Shown in pieces: positions 36,946 through 48,921 of a stretch of 64,000 bases of DNA. The position numbers were made by a program, and so were the translations under genes. The notes beneath the pieces are model-generated. The model was not told the DNA's origin. It worked only from the letters and a program-made list of their open reading frames with translations, and did not search any database. This DNA comes from Cryptomeria japonica. Taxonomy: Eukaryota > Streptophyta > Pinopsida > Cupressales > Cupressaceae. The stretch's first letter is position 1. Each line of letters opens with the position of its first letter. Location of the stretch: assembly GCF_030272615.1 (NCBI RefSeq), contig NC_081408.1, positions 400,361,889 through 400,425,888 of the forward strand. The letters are read 5' to 3'.

Positions 36946-38105
36946 AATAAAACCATCGACAGTGATACTGAAAATTTCCATATTCGATGTTTGCAGATAG
37001 TGAAAAGCAACAACAAAATTTAGAAAATAGTTACTGATATACTTTCTGAATTGAAAAGAAACAATGATATTCAGGCGATGACATCGTGGGAGGGACTGAG
37101 GCCGAGCTGAACAACCCATTGTCAACGCTCCATCAAAGTGAGTCCAAAGCATGGCTCTGTCCAAGTCAAATTGCTTACGTACACCTTTTGCTTGAAAAAA
37201 AAATCAATGGATAATTTTTTACCAATTGTCTTGCGTTGGTTATTATGAAATTTGAGCCATTGATTTCAAAAGTCAGCTGGTGCATCTCATATAAGAAACG
37301 CCTTCGACGTAACTAGCACTTGCACCTCCAATAAGATGCATTAGTTATACCGATAGTCTAATTGATTTGGAGGGTCGAAAAATCATTGAGCTACAATTTA
37401 TGCAATCCTAAAAATGGCATAAATTTTTTGTGTTGCTAACTAAAGGAACATGTAAATTTATTGTCTTGTCTTCCAAAATATTTTTATTTTTTTTTACAAT
37501 ATGTTGAAAAAATGTTTCACTATAATAAAAAAAAAGTCTCTTGGTAGGTAGTCATTTTGTGCCATATTCAAGAATATGGTCGTCTACAATGATAGTGATC
37601 GAAGTCCCCGGAAACTTTATAGTATGTTTTCAACAGTGGCTAAATGGTTTCCTCTACATTTTTTTAATGAAAGTCGTTGCAAGTCCTTGACGATGATGTT
37701 GAATCATAAAATTGAAGATAAAATATTGAAATCTTGGATGCATTTTGAATCTTTGGTCATTAAATCGCATCAAGTGCAATGCATACTCATGCATTTGCAC
37801 TTCCCTAATTCGTGGTTGCATTTGCATTGCAGTCCCATTTGGAAAAAGTGTAAATGCTATATCGAGCAAGCCTTCAAAATTGTATTTGCTTATTGGAGAT
37901 GAATCCATTTTAAACTAGTCAATAATGATATTTGTGTTGTCTTCAAGTTCTAGTGTTTACTTAGTAATATCTAGTTCATAGCATCTACTTGAAAATTTAT
38001 CAATAAATAATGATGTGCATGTTGTGCCAATTTCAATTTGGTCTTCATCAATGTTCATTTTGTTATTTGGCATCACTATTTCTTCATTAATTTCAATGGT
38101 ATGTA
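36946..38105. other. Flanking DNA right of Gypsy-1, no firm gene
   Basis: At 36991-36996 a TTGCAG acceptor-like site precedes a short phase-0 frame (36997-37023, ending TAG) that could be the last exon of the gene at 18594-19077. A 108-residue plus frame at 37576-37902 has no recognisable motif. The remainder is AT-rich. Confidence 0.35.
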
Positions 38106-38888
38106 TGTTGTAAAACAAGGAGGAGAAAGCTTGCCATATGAACTTTAAATAAATTTTATTGTAAATATGAAATTAAAGATAAACCCTTAACAAAGTGATT
38201 GCATAATCAAAACAAGAAGACAACTATAACACATGAAACACTAGATTTACATGAAGAAACCCTTTCGGGAAAAAATTCCACCACAGAAAGAGGCAAGTAT
38301 ATTACTAATCAAATGAAGAATACAACAACAATACGCTTCTCTTTTAGAACTCTATAAAATCCAGTAGCATTTCGTTATCCTAGAAACTAAACAAGATTAA
38401 ATGAATAACTCTAGCTCAAGGCCCCAATTTATAGATGTGTGAGGATGAATACCATCATGGTATCACCAAAGAATAAGCTACAAAACCACCTAGAAAAACT
38501 CACGTGTATCTCCTTGAAATGAGTCAAAAACACCCACAAATAGCCTCTTACAGATGCTCTTACAACCATCATAAGGCATCTCTCATGCATGGTAACCTAC
38601 ATAAGGGTACCATCATAAATATCAATAATGATTGTCATAACCATCATAGATGCTCTTACAACCCCTTACAAGTGTCCAACCACCTCAAAATAAAATCTTC
38701 CAAAAGGTGCCACCTAGCTATTTTGTCCTTTTCCTCGAAGACAAACAATAAAAGTAACTTCACCTTTACATGGTCTCTTTCACCACCATTGGTTAAACAA
38801 TTTAAACTCTTATGGGTGAATTACAAACGATATTAGGAAAATAATAAATTAAATAATTTACATAGTTGATGACACCTAAATCCTTACA
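38106..38888 (-). repeat. 3' LTR of Copia-4
   Basis: 783 bp bounded by TGTTGTAAAAC on the left and CTTACA on the right. On the minus strand it starts TGTAAGGATTT after the tract AAGTGGGAGAA. It contains the CTTTCGGG.AAAA..CCACC stretch found in U5 of Copia LTRs. The outer flank is ATGTA; the other LTR is not in the window. Confidence 0.75.
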
Positions 38889-38899
38889 TTCTCCCACTT
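38889..38899 (-). other. Polypurine tract of Copia-4
   Basis: The minus strand reads AAGTGGGAGAA, a common Copia tract, next to the LTR start. Confidence 0.7.
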
Positions 38900-38944
38900 G
38901 ACATCATACATTGTAAATTACCCCATAGAGATATAAAATAAAAA

Positions 38945-39128
38945 TCAAGTACAGTGATCAAGGCCCATGGACTTCCTACACCAAGAGAGCTTAGTAGTGG
39001 TCACCGGCTTTGTGAGAGAATCTACAACATTATCCTAAGTGTGAAATTTTTCAATCAAGACTTGTCCGCTGTCAACCATCTCTCACACAAAGTGATATTG
39101 AACATCAACATGTTTAGCATGAGCATGA
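38945..39128 (-). pseudogene. Copia-4 pol C-terminus (RNase H end)
   Basis: Minus-strand translation gives HAKHVDVQYHFV, stop, EMVDSGQVLIEKFHT, stop, DNVVDSLTKPV and the end RKSMGLDHCT with TGA at 38945. This is the typical tail of Copia RNase H (KHIDVRYHFIRE...DNPADMLTK pattern). Both internal stops (CGA to TGA, CAG to TAG) fit C-to-T change. The frame is cut at 39128 by Copia-3, so the rest of Copia-4 must lie right of the whole nest. Confidence 0.88.
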
Positions 39129-40337
39129 TGTTGGCAAATTGGAGGAATTGATTATGTGTTGCATTGATGTTTTGTCATTGATGGCAACGCCGCCTATTTT
39201 GGTTGTTTATCAATTTTCGGTATGTTCCGGTAGAGTGGTTGGATTATGATACTGATCTAGTATGCTCCGGTATGCTTCAGTTTGTGAAATTGGTTTGGAT
39301 ATGTCATTCATGCTATTCAAATGTGTATCACTGTCAGTTGGTTCAGAATTTGATGGCTCGGGAGCTATCATTTGTTCTAGTAAGCTTTTTGGTCACCGGT
39401 AAGGGTTTTACCCACAAATATTTGTTGATGATATTTTGATGCACTTGATAAGTGGTGTTGGTGTGGCTTCTTGATGGCTTTTAGGATGTTGTTGGTTATT
39501 TTGTTCATGTTCCTATTGATCGGTGGTGTTGCATTTCGGACCAGACCTAATGCTATCTTATTCAGCTAGGTTATGGACCAGTTTATGTAATGTGTTGGTG
39601 GATGATCCTGATGCATTTCTGGTTGGATCTATTGATTGGATTATGTTGTTTCGGTCTTAGGTCGACTTGGTTGATCATTGGATTGTGGTTTTGTGTTATG
39701 AATTTATTGTATTATCTTTTGGGTGTCCGACATAATTGTTTAGGTCCCGGGTTGGTATAAATATGATATAAGACCTCTTTGTAGATCATGGGTTTTTGGG
39801 ATATAGGATTATCTGTGTGTGAATAAGGTTGTAATCATATGCAGAGGTTTTGGTTGATCATTGGTGATCGAATTGGGTTGGTGAAAGAGGTTTAAGACCT
39901 CTGGTACCGAGCTTAAATAAAACTGTATTCAAGCATAGGAGATGTTATTCTAGCAGTTCACTCTTCTTTCTGGATTATAGTCTAGATTTATTTTGTAGTC
40001 AATGAGGCTCCTTTTGTGATGAGCAGTGCCCTCTAGGTTGTTGGCCTTCCTACATGTATAGGCTCCTCTTTTTGTAATTACATACTTACTGCAGAAGTAT
40101 TATCTGACTGTGGGCAGGCTTCCCACCATGGTTTTTTCCTTTACTGGGTTTTTCATATACAAATCTTGGTGTTATCTTTTGTGGATGGTTGGTAAATATT
40201 CCATGGTTTATATTTGTCCTTAACTGTTATATCTATTATTCCAATAAAAGGTTTTAATGCTTAAAGTTCTATAATCTATTAATAACTTATTCAACTCCCC
40301 CTCTCAGTTGTTCACCGATTATCTGTGTTGTCTAACA
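39129..40337 (+). repeat. 5' LTR of Copia-3
   Basis: 1,209 bp from TGTTGGC to CTAACA. The TATA box TATAAATAT is at 39756-39764. U5 has TGGTTTTTTCC.TTACTGGGTTTT and CAACTCCCCCTCTCAG, as in other SIRE-like Copia LTRs. Confidence 0.9.
39756..39764 (+). promoter_or_regulatory. TATA box of Copia-3 LTR
   Basis: TATAAATAT, about 580 bp before the LTR end. Confidence 0.5.
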
Positions 40338-40339
40338 AT

Positions 40340-40351
40340 TGGTATCAGAGC
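40340..40351 (+). other. Primer binding site of Copia-3
   Basis: TGGTATCAGAGC, the initiator-Met tRNA site, two bases after the LTR. Confidence 0.93.
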
Positions 40352-40393
40352 CTGGTCCTCTTTGCAAAATCTTAATTGCTTGAGGAAGATCCT

Positions 40394-43100
40394 ATGGCAT
40401 CTAATAGTTCAAGTTCATCAATTTCATTTGTAGTTGTTTTCTGGAGAGAAATTCCTAGGCTTGATGGAACAAATTATAGTATGGAAAATTCGGATGGAGA
40501 CTCATCTGAGATGTTTTGGTAAGGAGATTTGGGAAATCACTGAGAAAGGATATATACCTCATAATATGGCATCTAGCAATCCTCCTCCGGTAGGTTTGGA
40601 TAAGAACACTGAAAATGATTGTAGAGCTAGAGAAGCCCTTTTGTGTGCACTTTTTGATCAGAAAGTTATGGGACTAACCGACAAATCAATTGCAAAGGCT
40701 ATATGGGATAAATTGGATAGTCTGAATGAAGGTGACCCCTACTGTTAAAATTGCTAAAATTGATGGTTACCGGGTGAGATATGAGAACCTGAAGAGGGAA
40801 GAAGATGAAAGGATTACTGCTTTTATGGAGAGAGTTAATGAAATTATTTTGGGAATTCAGTGTTGTGGTGGATCTCTGAGCAAAGATGAAATGGTTTATA
40901 AAGCATTGAGAGATTTGCCACCACCTTATAAGATGAAGACTACTACAATTAATGAGTTGAGAACAATGGCAAACACCTCTGTTAATAGGGATACCTTGGT
41001 TGGGAAGTTATCTACTTTTGAGCTTGAGGAATTTGGTCCTTCTGGAGTTGCAAAATTTGAACCTGCTTTTTCATGCATCTACATCATCTACTGACAAGAG
41101 TGATTGCAAAGCCGTATATGCTAAGGAATTGGAAGAAATAAAGAAAGAAGATGAAGAGTTTGAGAAACTTGAAGCCCTATTCGCTAGAAGAGTACCTAAA
41201 GGTCCGGCGAGAAGTAAGTGTGAAGGAAAATCACCTTTTAAATGTTTCACATGTAATAAGATAGGTCATTTTGCATCTAGATGTCCTGAAAGGAATTCAA
41301 GATTTGAGGAAAGATCTAGAAGATCTTTTAGGCCTAATCATGATTATCATAACAAGCATAAGTACAAGAGGAACAAAGACAAATCATGCTACTATGTGGA
41401 TGAGGAAGGTGTGACTGATTATGATGATGAACCGACACAAGATTCAGCTAGTGGATCTCAAATAGAAAGGAATGGGTATTCTTGGCTATCAAGGAAGATG
41501 ATCTGGTACCTAAAGAAAAGGCCCTTGCTGCTAAAGTTGAAGAGAAGGATGAATGGGTGAAAGACAATGGATGTTCACATCATATGACTGGAGATAAAAG
41601 GAAGTTTCTATCTTTGTGAGAATTTGATGGCGATCTGGTTAGATTTGGAGATGACAAAGCATGCATGATCAAGGGAAGAGGAACTATATCATTGGATGGT
41701 AAGCATGATATTTCTAATGTTTATTATGTTGAGGGTTTAAGGCATAATCTTTTGAGTGTAGGACAGTTGGTGGATAAGGGATTTTAGTTACAATTCAAGA
41801 ATGTAAAATGCAAGATTATCAATAGATTTGCATTGGAGATTGCGTACTCAGACTAAAGGTAACATATTTCATTTGAACTCTAGTGACAAGACATGTTTGA
41901 TTGCACAAATTGATGAGAGTTGGCTATGGCATAAGAGGTTGTGTCATGTGAATTTTGATTGCATTGTAAAGATCAGTTCTACTAAGGTAGTTAGAGATAT
42001 ACCTAAGATTGTAAATCCCTATAATCCGGTATGTAAGGAATTTCAAATGGGAAAGCAAGTCTGAACTTATTTTAAGAGTATACAAGACAAATATAATGAT
42101 GTTCTTGATCTTATTCATATTGATTTGTGTGGTCCTGCTAGAATCAAAAGTTTTCAGGGTGATAGATATTTTATGCTAATCATTGATGACTATTGTGGGT
42201 TACTTTTCTAAGGGAGAAATCTGAAGCATTCGAAAAGTTTAAAATCTTTAAAGCTAAAGTTGAGATAGAGACATGATTGAAGATTAAATGCTTAAGGTCT
42301 AATCAGGGTGGATAATTCGCATTCGATGAATTTAACAGTTATTGTGAAAAGAATGGGATAAGGAGACAGTTATCTGGACCCTGAACACATCAACAGAATG
42401 GAGTTGTGGAAAGGAAGAACAAAACTATCTTGGATGTGGCTATAACTATGATGATGGAAGCTAATCTGCCTCATATCTACTGGAGAGAATCTATGAGCAC
42501 AATGATATACACATTCAACAGAGTTCATATCAAAGGAGACACTGATAAAAAACCTTATGAGTTATGGTTTGGTCATACACCTACAGTTAAGTATTTCGGA
42601 ATCGTTGGTAGTAAATGTTATATCAAAAGAGATGATTCCATTGGAAATTTTGATCATAGATGTGATGAAGGGATATTTCTTGGTTATTCTAATGAAAGCA
42701 AAGCATATAGATATAACAAAATATTGCAGAGAATTATAGAGAGCACTAATGTCAAGGTGGATGAGCTAAACAAAAGTCAAATCAGAACTTATGACAGAGA
42801 ACCGATAGTGGAAATGATCATAACTGAACCGGTAGCACCTACATCGGAATAGAATGTTGAACAAGTTATTCCAACAGTATCAAAAAATTCAATAGTGACT
42901 GAAGATCAGAGTAGGGAAACAGAATGTCAGAAGACTCCTCGGTATGTTAGGTTAAATCATTCAGAAGATTAGATCATTAGAGACAAGAATAAAGGAGTGA
43001 TGACAAGAAGAAGGTTGGTAGCTGATGAGGTATGTTTAATTTCTCAAATTGAACCGACATCAATAATTAAAGGATGTAAAGATGAATGTTGGATAAAAGT
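40394..43100 (+). pseudogene. Copia-3 gag, protease and integrase, truncated and degenerate
   Basis: The likely start is ATG 40394 (MASNSSSSS). Gag continues through frameshifts near 40435 and 40735 and includes a CCHC knuckle (CFTCNKIGHFASRC) near 41248. Protease is altered: WVKDNGCSHHM near 41555 has DNG where DSG is usual. Integrase shows WLWHKRLCHVNFD near 41922, a core fragment near 42120-42330 with several stops, and KNKTILDVAITMMMEANLPHIYW to 42500. The frame then runs into the pre-RT linker (SQIEPTS, DECWIK) and is cut at 43100. The gag and zinc-knuckle sequences are close to those of Copia-1, so the two are probably related families. Confidence 0.88.
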
Positions 43101-44260
43101 TGTTGGTTCCCAAAAATGGGTTTACACTGCTACAATGCAGAAACCAAGTTGATTCCTCAAAATATCTATGGAAAGCCACTTCCAACTATCAATATCCTCT
43201 AGACTCGGACCAACTGCGACAAGGATCTGCAAATCCTTCTGCACTTTGGGCTCTGCAATACCCGGGAGGGTGATCCCTTAGCAAATTTGTGATATCTACG
43301 CCACATTCACAAATTATGCTAAAACAAAGCAGATAATCTCATAAATGGGCTCAACAACAGGGAGAATGCTCAAGAATGGCAAATTCTTTAGTGACCCTCA
43401 ACCTTATCTAGAGCATGAGATAGTAGGACTCCTCAAACATACATAAAAACTTGTAAATATGTTTCGATTTTAATGATTTATGACAAACCATAAGTGAAGC
43501 AGACAAGAAATTGATAACCTAATGACAATTGCTAGCACACACCAATGCCTTACTCCATTGGGCTCTGAGTTTCTGAAATATAACTGAAACTTGATAGAAA
43601 ATTATCTAGTTCATGATTAAATTTTAAATGATGTTGCATTACAATATCATTTAGTTGCAATTTCTTACCTGAACTACTTATCAAATCCTAGTACAAGCTT
43701 TATCCCTCTGTAATCACATTCAAGCATTATAATTAACCCCTTCCATTAAAGCATAAAATGAAAAATTACATACATCATAACAATGCAATGAGCAAATGCA
43801 ACCCTTGATTCCATTTACCCAAAAGAAAATAAAATCGTACACAGGAGAGTAAGGATTTAAAATTATATATGTATTAGCTTCAAAAGCTATCTTCTATCAA
43901 ATAACCGAATACATTTCATTTACAGGAAAACCCATTTGAAATTTGAAGCTAATGACTATCTTCTACTTTGCTCTACAAAATGACCTTACAATTCTCTTCT
44001 ATTTACTCATGACTTCTCAAAATTGGAACCTAATCCTATAGACCAGACCTACACAAGAGACCCTATTCCGAGATTTTGGAGCCCTTTCTCTTGGCCTTGA
44101 CTTCCCTTTTATAGAAAACAAGGGAGCAACAAGAGTCAAGCCAAGAGACACATGTCATCAGAATTATTAAATATACCTGAAGTTTGTTACAAAGATATTC
44201 CATTTTTGCAAAGTTATAACCAATATCAAAATCTACAACCCCTTCTCTGATATTCATGAT
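43101..44260 (-). repeat. LTR-like left end of Gypsy-2
   Basis: Starts TGTTGG on the plus strand. It has the same layout as the Gypsy-1 LTR start, including an ACTTTGGGCTCTGCAA...GGGAGGGTGAT segment that parallels ACTTTAGGCTCTACAA...GGTGGGTATAC there. A minus-strand TATA box lies about 1 kb in. The right boundary is not defined, as no sister LTR is available. Confidence 0.55.
44107..44114 (-). promoter_or_regulatory. TATA box of the Gypsy-2 LTR
   Basis: CTATAAAA followed by GGG on the minus strand. Its distance to the LTR edge (about 1 kb) equals that in Gypsy-1 (about 0.9 kb). Confidence 0.5.
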
Positions 44261-47205
44261 GCATTTTATCGCTCCTGTTGTTGTTCTGGTTGAAAAATAT
44301 ATCTGCCACTAGAAGACAAAAACCGTTCAACCAAACAGTTTGCAATCCTTATTCATCATTCAAATATGTCTTACTCCATCTGTTGTATTCTTCATCAGAT
44401 AGTGATTCATAACTCATGACCATCATATTTTTCTCTGTATGGAGTGTGTTTAATGGCTACTTGATTTGTGTCTCTTTCAAAACATTCAAAAAATGTCCCT
44501 ATGGAAATTATTTTGTCCATTCTATCCTCCAACATATCAATGTTCAGCCCTTCACAAATTAACTCTACTTGGGTGTTGATGACTCTCCCTACCTCCTCTT
44601 TCCAAAATTGTAAATGTTTAATTGCTCCATTTTCATCCTCAATATCTGGGAGAAGTGTTTCACTCAGCTCATTGAAATTTATCATAAGCTCCCTTATCTT
44701 CCTTTCTATATTCTCTGGCAAAATTTGGGCCTCCTGTCTTAACTTTACCAACAAATAAGTTGGTTGGAGTGTAGGTGGCCTCTCAGCGTGATATTTGGAA
44801 GCCATAGACATTAATCTAAGCGTGTTTCCCCTTTGCAACCTTTTTGTGAACAAGGGAACCGCCATCTCCTTATCTTTATCAAATTTTTGAATAGCATTAA
44901 ATAATAAAGAATACAAAGAATGAATGTTATTAAGTCTACTATCAAATTTTTTATTTAAATGAGTTAGCACTAAGCTAACTATCTCCTTTTCTTGCCAAGT
45001 TGACTTATCTCCTGATTCCTTCAGCTTATTTTCTAATTCAATAATCTTCTCCAAGAGTTTGACTTTAGTTGGATCACTAGATCTAGTGGATTCAGGCTCG
45101 TCATCTTCATATGGTACCAATGATATATTGGAGATATCAACATTGTTGTCAATTTGAATTTCTTCTTCTTCATGGGTAACAGGTGAAGATCTGGATGTTG
45201 ATGGCATTGATGTCCTTGTAAATGCAGAAGAGGATACTCTTATCTTTCCTTGCTCAAGAAGTTGCACTTTGGTTTACAACTCTACACATCTCTATTGAAC
45301 TATATTATAATCATTGAAAAGCTTGTCAAACTTTCTCATTGGCTCTTCTTTTTCCAAGGCTTCCCTCTTTGCAGACTCATGAGCCAATTTGGCGACATCA
45401 ACATTCAACTTTGTAGCTTCCACACTTGATGTGTTAGATTCTCTTTTTATAATAAGGCCTCCCCTTAAGTTGGGATTTATGTCACCAATGTTAGGCTTTC
45501 TAGGTCCTTCCTCTAATGCCCATATTGCCAAGGTTGCATAATCATCTACAAAATCTGATACTTTTAATGCCAACCTTGCTTCTTCCTCTGAACCTAATTG
45601 TCGGTCCTTTGATTTCCTAATTGTATCAAAGGCCACTGCATCTGCTATATCACATTCTGGTGAAATTAAGACTCCAACCTGATTTACAATCATCCTACCC
45701 TTATCTGCAATAATTTCCCTAAACTCTTCCATCATCTCATTCTTAACTTCTTCCTGAATTTCATCATCTTGGCACTTCTCTTCTTAAATTATTCTATTTT
45801 TCATTTTCCATACTAATTGCAAAAAGGTCGAGCTTCTCACAAAAGCATCATCCTTAAGAAATTTATCACATGCCTCCTTCCTCACATCCCTGAAAGCTCT
45901 ACCCTGAATATCCAAAGGAGTGAGGTCCAACTAAAAACTAGGAGGCACAAAAGGAACACCAATTTGCATCTTTGTACTTATTACTATGAAATTATCTTCC
46001 CCTATTTGTTCTTTGAACTACCTTGAAGGTGAATACGGCACATGCGGTGGTAAAGGACTTCTATCTGAATCTTTAAGATCAATTATCTCGACTCCTTTAA
46101 AGGATTAACTTGCACCTTTGGGGGAGCTTCTGGCTTCATTATCATTTTACCTTTTATCCTCACCAATTCTTGATTGTCGATGCTACTCTCTTCTTCACCA
46201 CTTGTTTCTTCTCTTACCCTCCTTTGAGAGGGCTCATAAACAGGTCTCTCTTCTACTAGGCCATCCATTCTTTGAGGTAGAGGAGGTCATGGGCCTGGCT
46301 GTTGCATCCGCATTTGATGAATCAAGGTTGATTCCTCTGGTGTGATGGGAATTGGATGTTGTACATCTCTTCTTTTAACTTGTCGGTCATGGAATTCTTC
46401 AAGTTTGGCCCTCTTCTCCTTCAATGCAAGAATCAATTCATCAAAATTGTTCATAACAAAATTAACTTTAGCACAAAATAGAGTGAAATCTTTTGTTGGA
46501 TCATAGCTTGGATCCAGTTTTTGAACTAAAGCCCATAGCTTCCTAAAATCTATCCATTTCTCTTTCCTCCAATCTTGAGTTATGAAATCAAACTTACTTC
46601 TTATTATATCCTTAGGGAAATTTTTCTCATGAGGCAATAGGCCTCCTTTTATTCTTTCCTTGAATATGCTATAAAACCCCTCTGGGTTACTATGTCTGGT
46701 TGTGTTAACCCCTAACTGATATGGTAAAAATAACTTGTCGAAATTCTCATATCCTCCTTTTAAAATCACAAAATATGGAATGATAGTATAATCAGGTAAA
46801 ATTGTTCCTTTTCCTCTTCCCTTTAATTCCTTACCACGGATGCACCCTATCTACCACATTACTTCACACAAAACCCATTCTCAAAGGAACATTAAAATGC
46901 AATACATGTGGCTAACCAGAGAAACCATAAATTCTAATAACAATGCTAACAAGATAAGGGATGAAATCCCCCCAATTGTGCTCAATCTTCAGAACATGAA
47001 ACCTCTCCTTAGGCCTTACAAAATCATGCAACTTTGTGGGGATCCTCAGTGGGTTCACTATTAATCTTTACCTTAACCTAGAAGCAAAGTTGTCATCAAA
47101 CCTTACAAAGCTAGCCTCCTGTCTGTCCCAAGATATATCTATGCTCTAAATCTGTAGTAAAATTTCATTATTGTCAATTTTTCTTATGAGGTTCATAGTG
47201 TCTTC

Positions 47206-48060
47206 TGTTAGATACTTGATCAGTCCCAAAGACACTGAGAGGGGGGGGGGGGGTGAAGCAGTGTCTAACCGGTAAGCAAAAGATTTAAACTTGTTTGCAA
47301 CTTTATAACCCAAATTAATATACCAGTAAGAAAATAATAATGCAGTAAAGAAAAACAAAAGTATAACCATCAATGCATACCATAACACAAATATTTTTGG
47401 CGAGGAAACCCGGTAGGGGAAAAACCTCGGTGGGATTTGTGACCCACAATATTTACTCACTAGCCAATATGAATAAATATTAATTATACAATAGGGGCCT
47501 GCACATGCAGGAAGGCCAACAACCTAGAGCTCACTGCTCAATCACAAAAAGGAGTCCCATTGACTACAATTGGATGGTTAAATCCAATGACAATGTACTG
47601 CTCAAAATAGCATCTGCAATGCTGGATTCAGTACCGGCTTAAGCTCTGTCAGATACCTCTACCATAAACCTTGACTCACTCTGCTCTACTCTTATTCTCT
47701 CATAAAATAATTACATCAAACGGCATATATAGTTATGGGCTCTCATATACTGCTTACATTCATTACCTAATTCCATTTTAAAATGACCTACAAGATCTCA
47801 TACATATATGAGTCTTTACAATACATCATGTCGGATATAAAATGTAATTACAATACAAAACAATATCATTTCCATGTCGACTTAGACTGCCAGTGTGATC
47901 TACTGTCGATGTAGACTGGATGCCAGTTTGAATAAACTTGTAGTGCCTGCCAATGCTGGTAAATGATGTCTATTGCCGGTGTAACATGTGAACCATGTTA
48001 CTAGTTGGTTGCAATCAATGACAACATCAACCATTCTCATATGAGTGTATAATGCCAACA
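47206..48060 (-). mobile_element. Solo LTR (Copia type) inside ORF-X
   Basis: 855 bp from TGTTAGATAC to TGCCAACA, flanked by TCTTC and CCTTC (one transition apart). ORF-X reading resumes on both sides. The minus-strand reading starts TGTTGGCATTATAC, has a TATA box near 47724-47732 and a U5 with a G13 run (plus strand). It resembles the Copia-3 LTR (GCCTGCACATGCAGGAAGGCC..CCTAGAGCTCACTGCTC pattern, complementary to 40013-40070). No internal region remains. Confidence 0.88.
47724..47732 (-). promoter_or_regulatory. TATA box of the solo LTR in ORF-X
   Basis: CTATATATG on the minus strand, with orientation as expected for this LTR. Confidence 0.4.
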
Positions 48061-48921
48061 CCTTCAAAGTAATCTACATTCTGATACAAGAAAGAACATG
48101 TGCATGAGAAAGGAGTACCAGTAGAAATGAGTACCAGACACTTCATTCTTAACATCCTACAACCCCTTGTGAATCTTCTCTTCAAGGTATGGGGCGAAGT
48201 CAAAAATCACTATATAATCTGGATGTTGAATTTGCATAACCATATACATGAAGTCATGTGGCATAACTGTAATTGGATTGAACCCCAAGACTTGACATAA
48301 AGAGAAAAAGGTAGCATGAAAATAAGGAGCAAAAGCACCAATGGGAAAAGGCTCCTCTAAACTAGGGCCAATGTAGTACGTTGCATGTATTTTGCCAAAT
48401 CAATTGGAAGAAAGTGAGTTCCAATGAAACCTTTCATTCTATAATACTCTGCCTTCAATTCATTTAAATCTACTTGTACCAGGTTAGCAGATGATTCATA
48501 CAAGTCAAAGATCTGCTGGAATTCCTCTCTCCTAATTGTTAGCAGAATCTCTCCTTCATTTCCCCTTATAACCCTCGAGACAGGGTCATATCTATCTGCA
48601 ACAACCTTGAGCAGGTCGATATCCATGAACACATTCGACATCACTAATTTACCCATCATATTGCTAGACACTTGAGAATGGGGATTGCAAATTTCTATGT
48701 CCATACCATAATTTGAACATAGCTATCCCATTCATTAGTACCCTAGCATCCGCCAAGTGGTACGCTTTATCAGTCAACCCTTCTCCTAGGGTTTTACCAT
48801 GAACAAATTTCTGCCCTTGGTACTTGTCATTAGTCGAGGACTTTAATTGGTCAAAAAAATCATCAAAAAGATTTATCTTCAAATATTCAGTTTGCCCTGA
48901 ATTTTTTCACAGGGGAGCCAT

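Larger units (their letters stand above)
39129..43100 (+). mobile_element. Copia-3: 5' part of a Copia element inserted in Copia-4
   Basis: Begins with an LTR (TGTTGGCAAATTGG), a primer site and gag-pol running rightwards, then stops abruptly at 43100 inside the linker before RT, where another TGTTGG element begins. Its RT, RNase H and 3' LTR are not in the window. The flank before it is CATGA. Confidence 0.9.
44407..48921 (-). pseudogene. ORF-X: about 1,200-codon reading frame without known domain, split by a solo LTR
   Basis: The minus-strand start MAPL at 48921 follows a leader containing GAAACCCTAG. Pieces line up end to end: KINLFDDFFDQLKSS (48880 to 48664), MDIEICNPHSQVSSN (48704 to 48357), LEEPFPIGAFAPYFHATFFS (to 48070), then across the solo LTR 47206-48060, KGGYENFDKLFLPYQLG (46769 to 46287), an acidic hinge (46268 to 46083), EEFREIIADKGRM (45735 to 45292), and a helical, coiled-coil-like tail (VKLLEKIIELENKLKES) ending YDGHEL at 44407. 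There are perhaps six to eight lesions. No CCHC, protease, RT, integrase or transmembrane envelope signature was seen. I do not recognise the family. It lies on the same strand as Gypsy-2 pol, between integrase and the 3' LTR, where extra or env-like genes of plant Gypsy elements sit. It may equally be a captured host gene or a separate non-autonomous element. Confidence 0.6.

Noticed and set aside
37576..37908. Overlapping plus and minus frames of 108 and 84 residues
   Set aside because: No motif, no splice context and opposite-strand overlap. Kept only as a remark in the flanking-region entry.
47230..47245. G13 run near 47240
   Set aside because: It lies at the U5 position of a Copia LTR, and the same C/G run is found in the Copia-2 LTR (22050). 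It is a slippery LTR feature and not a new signal.
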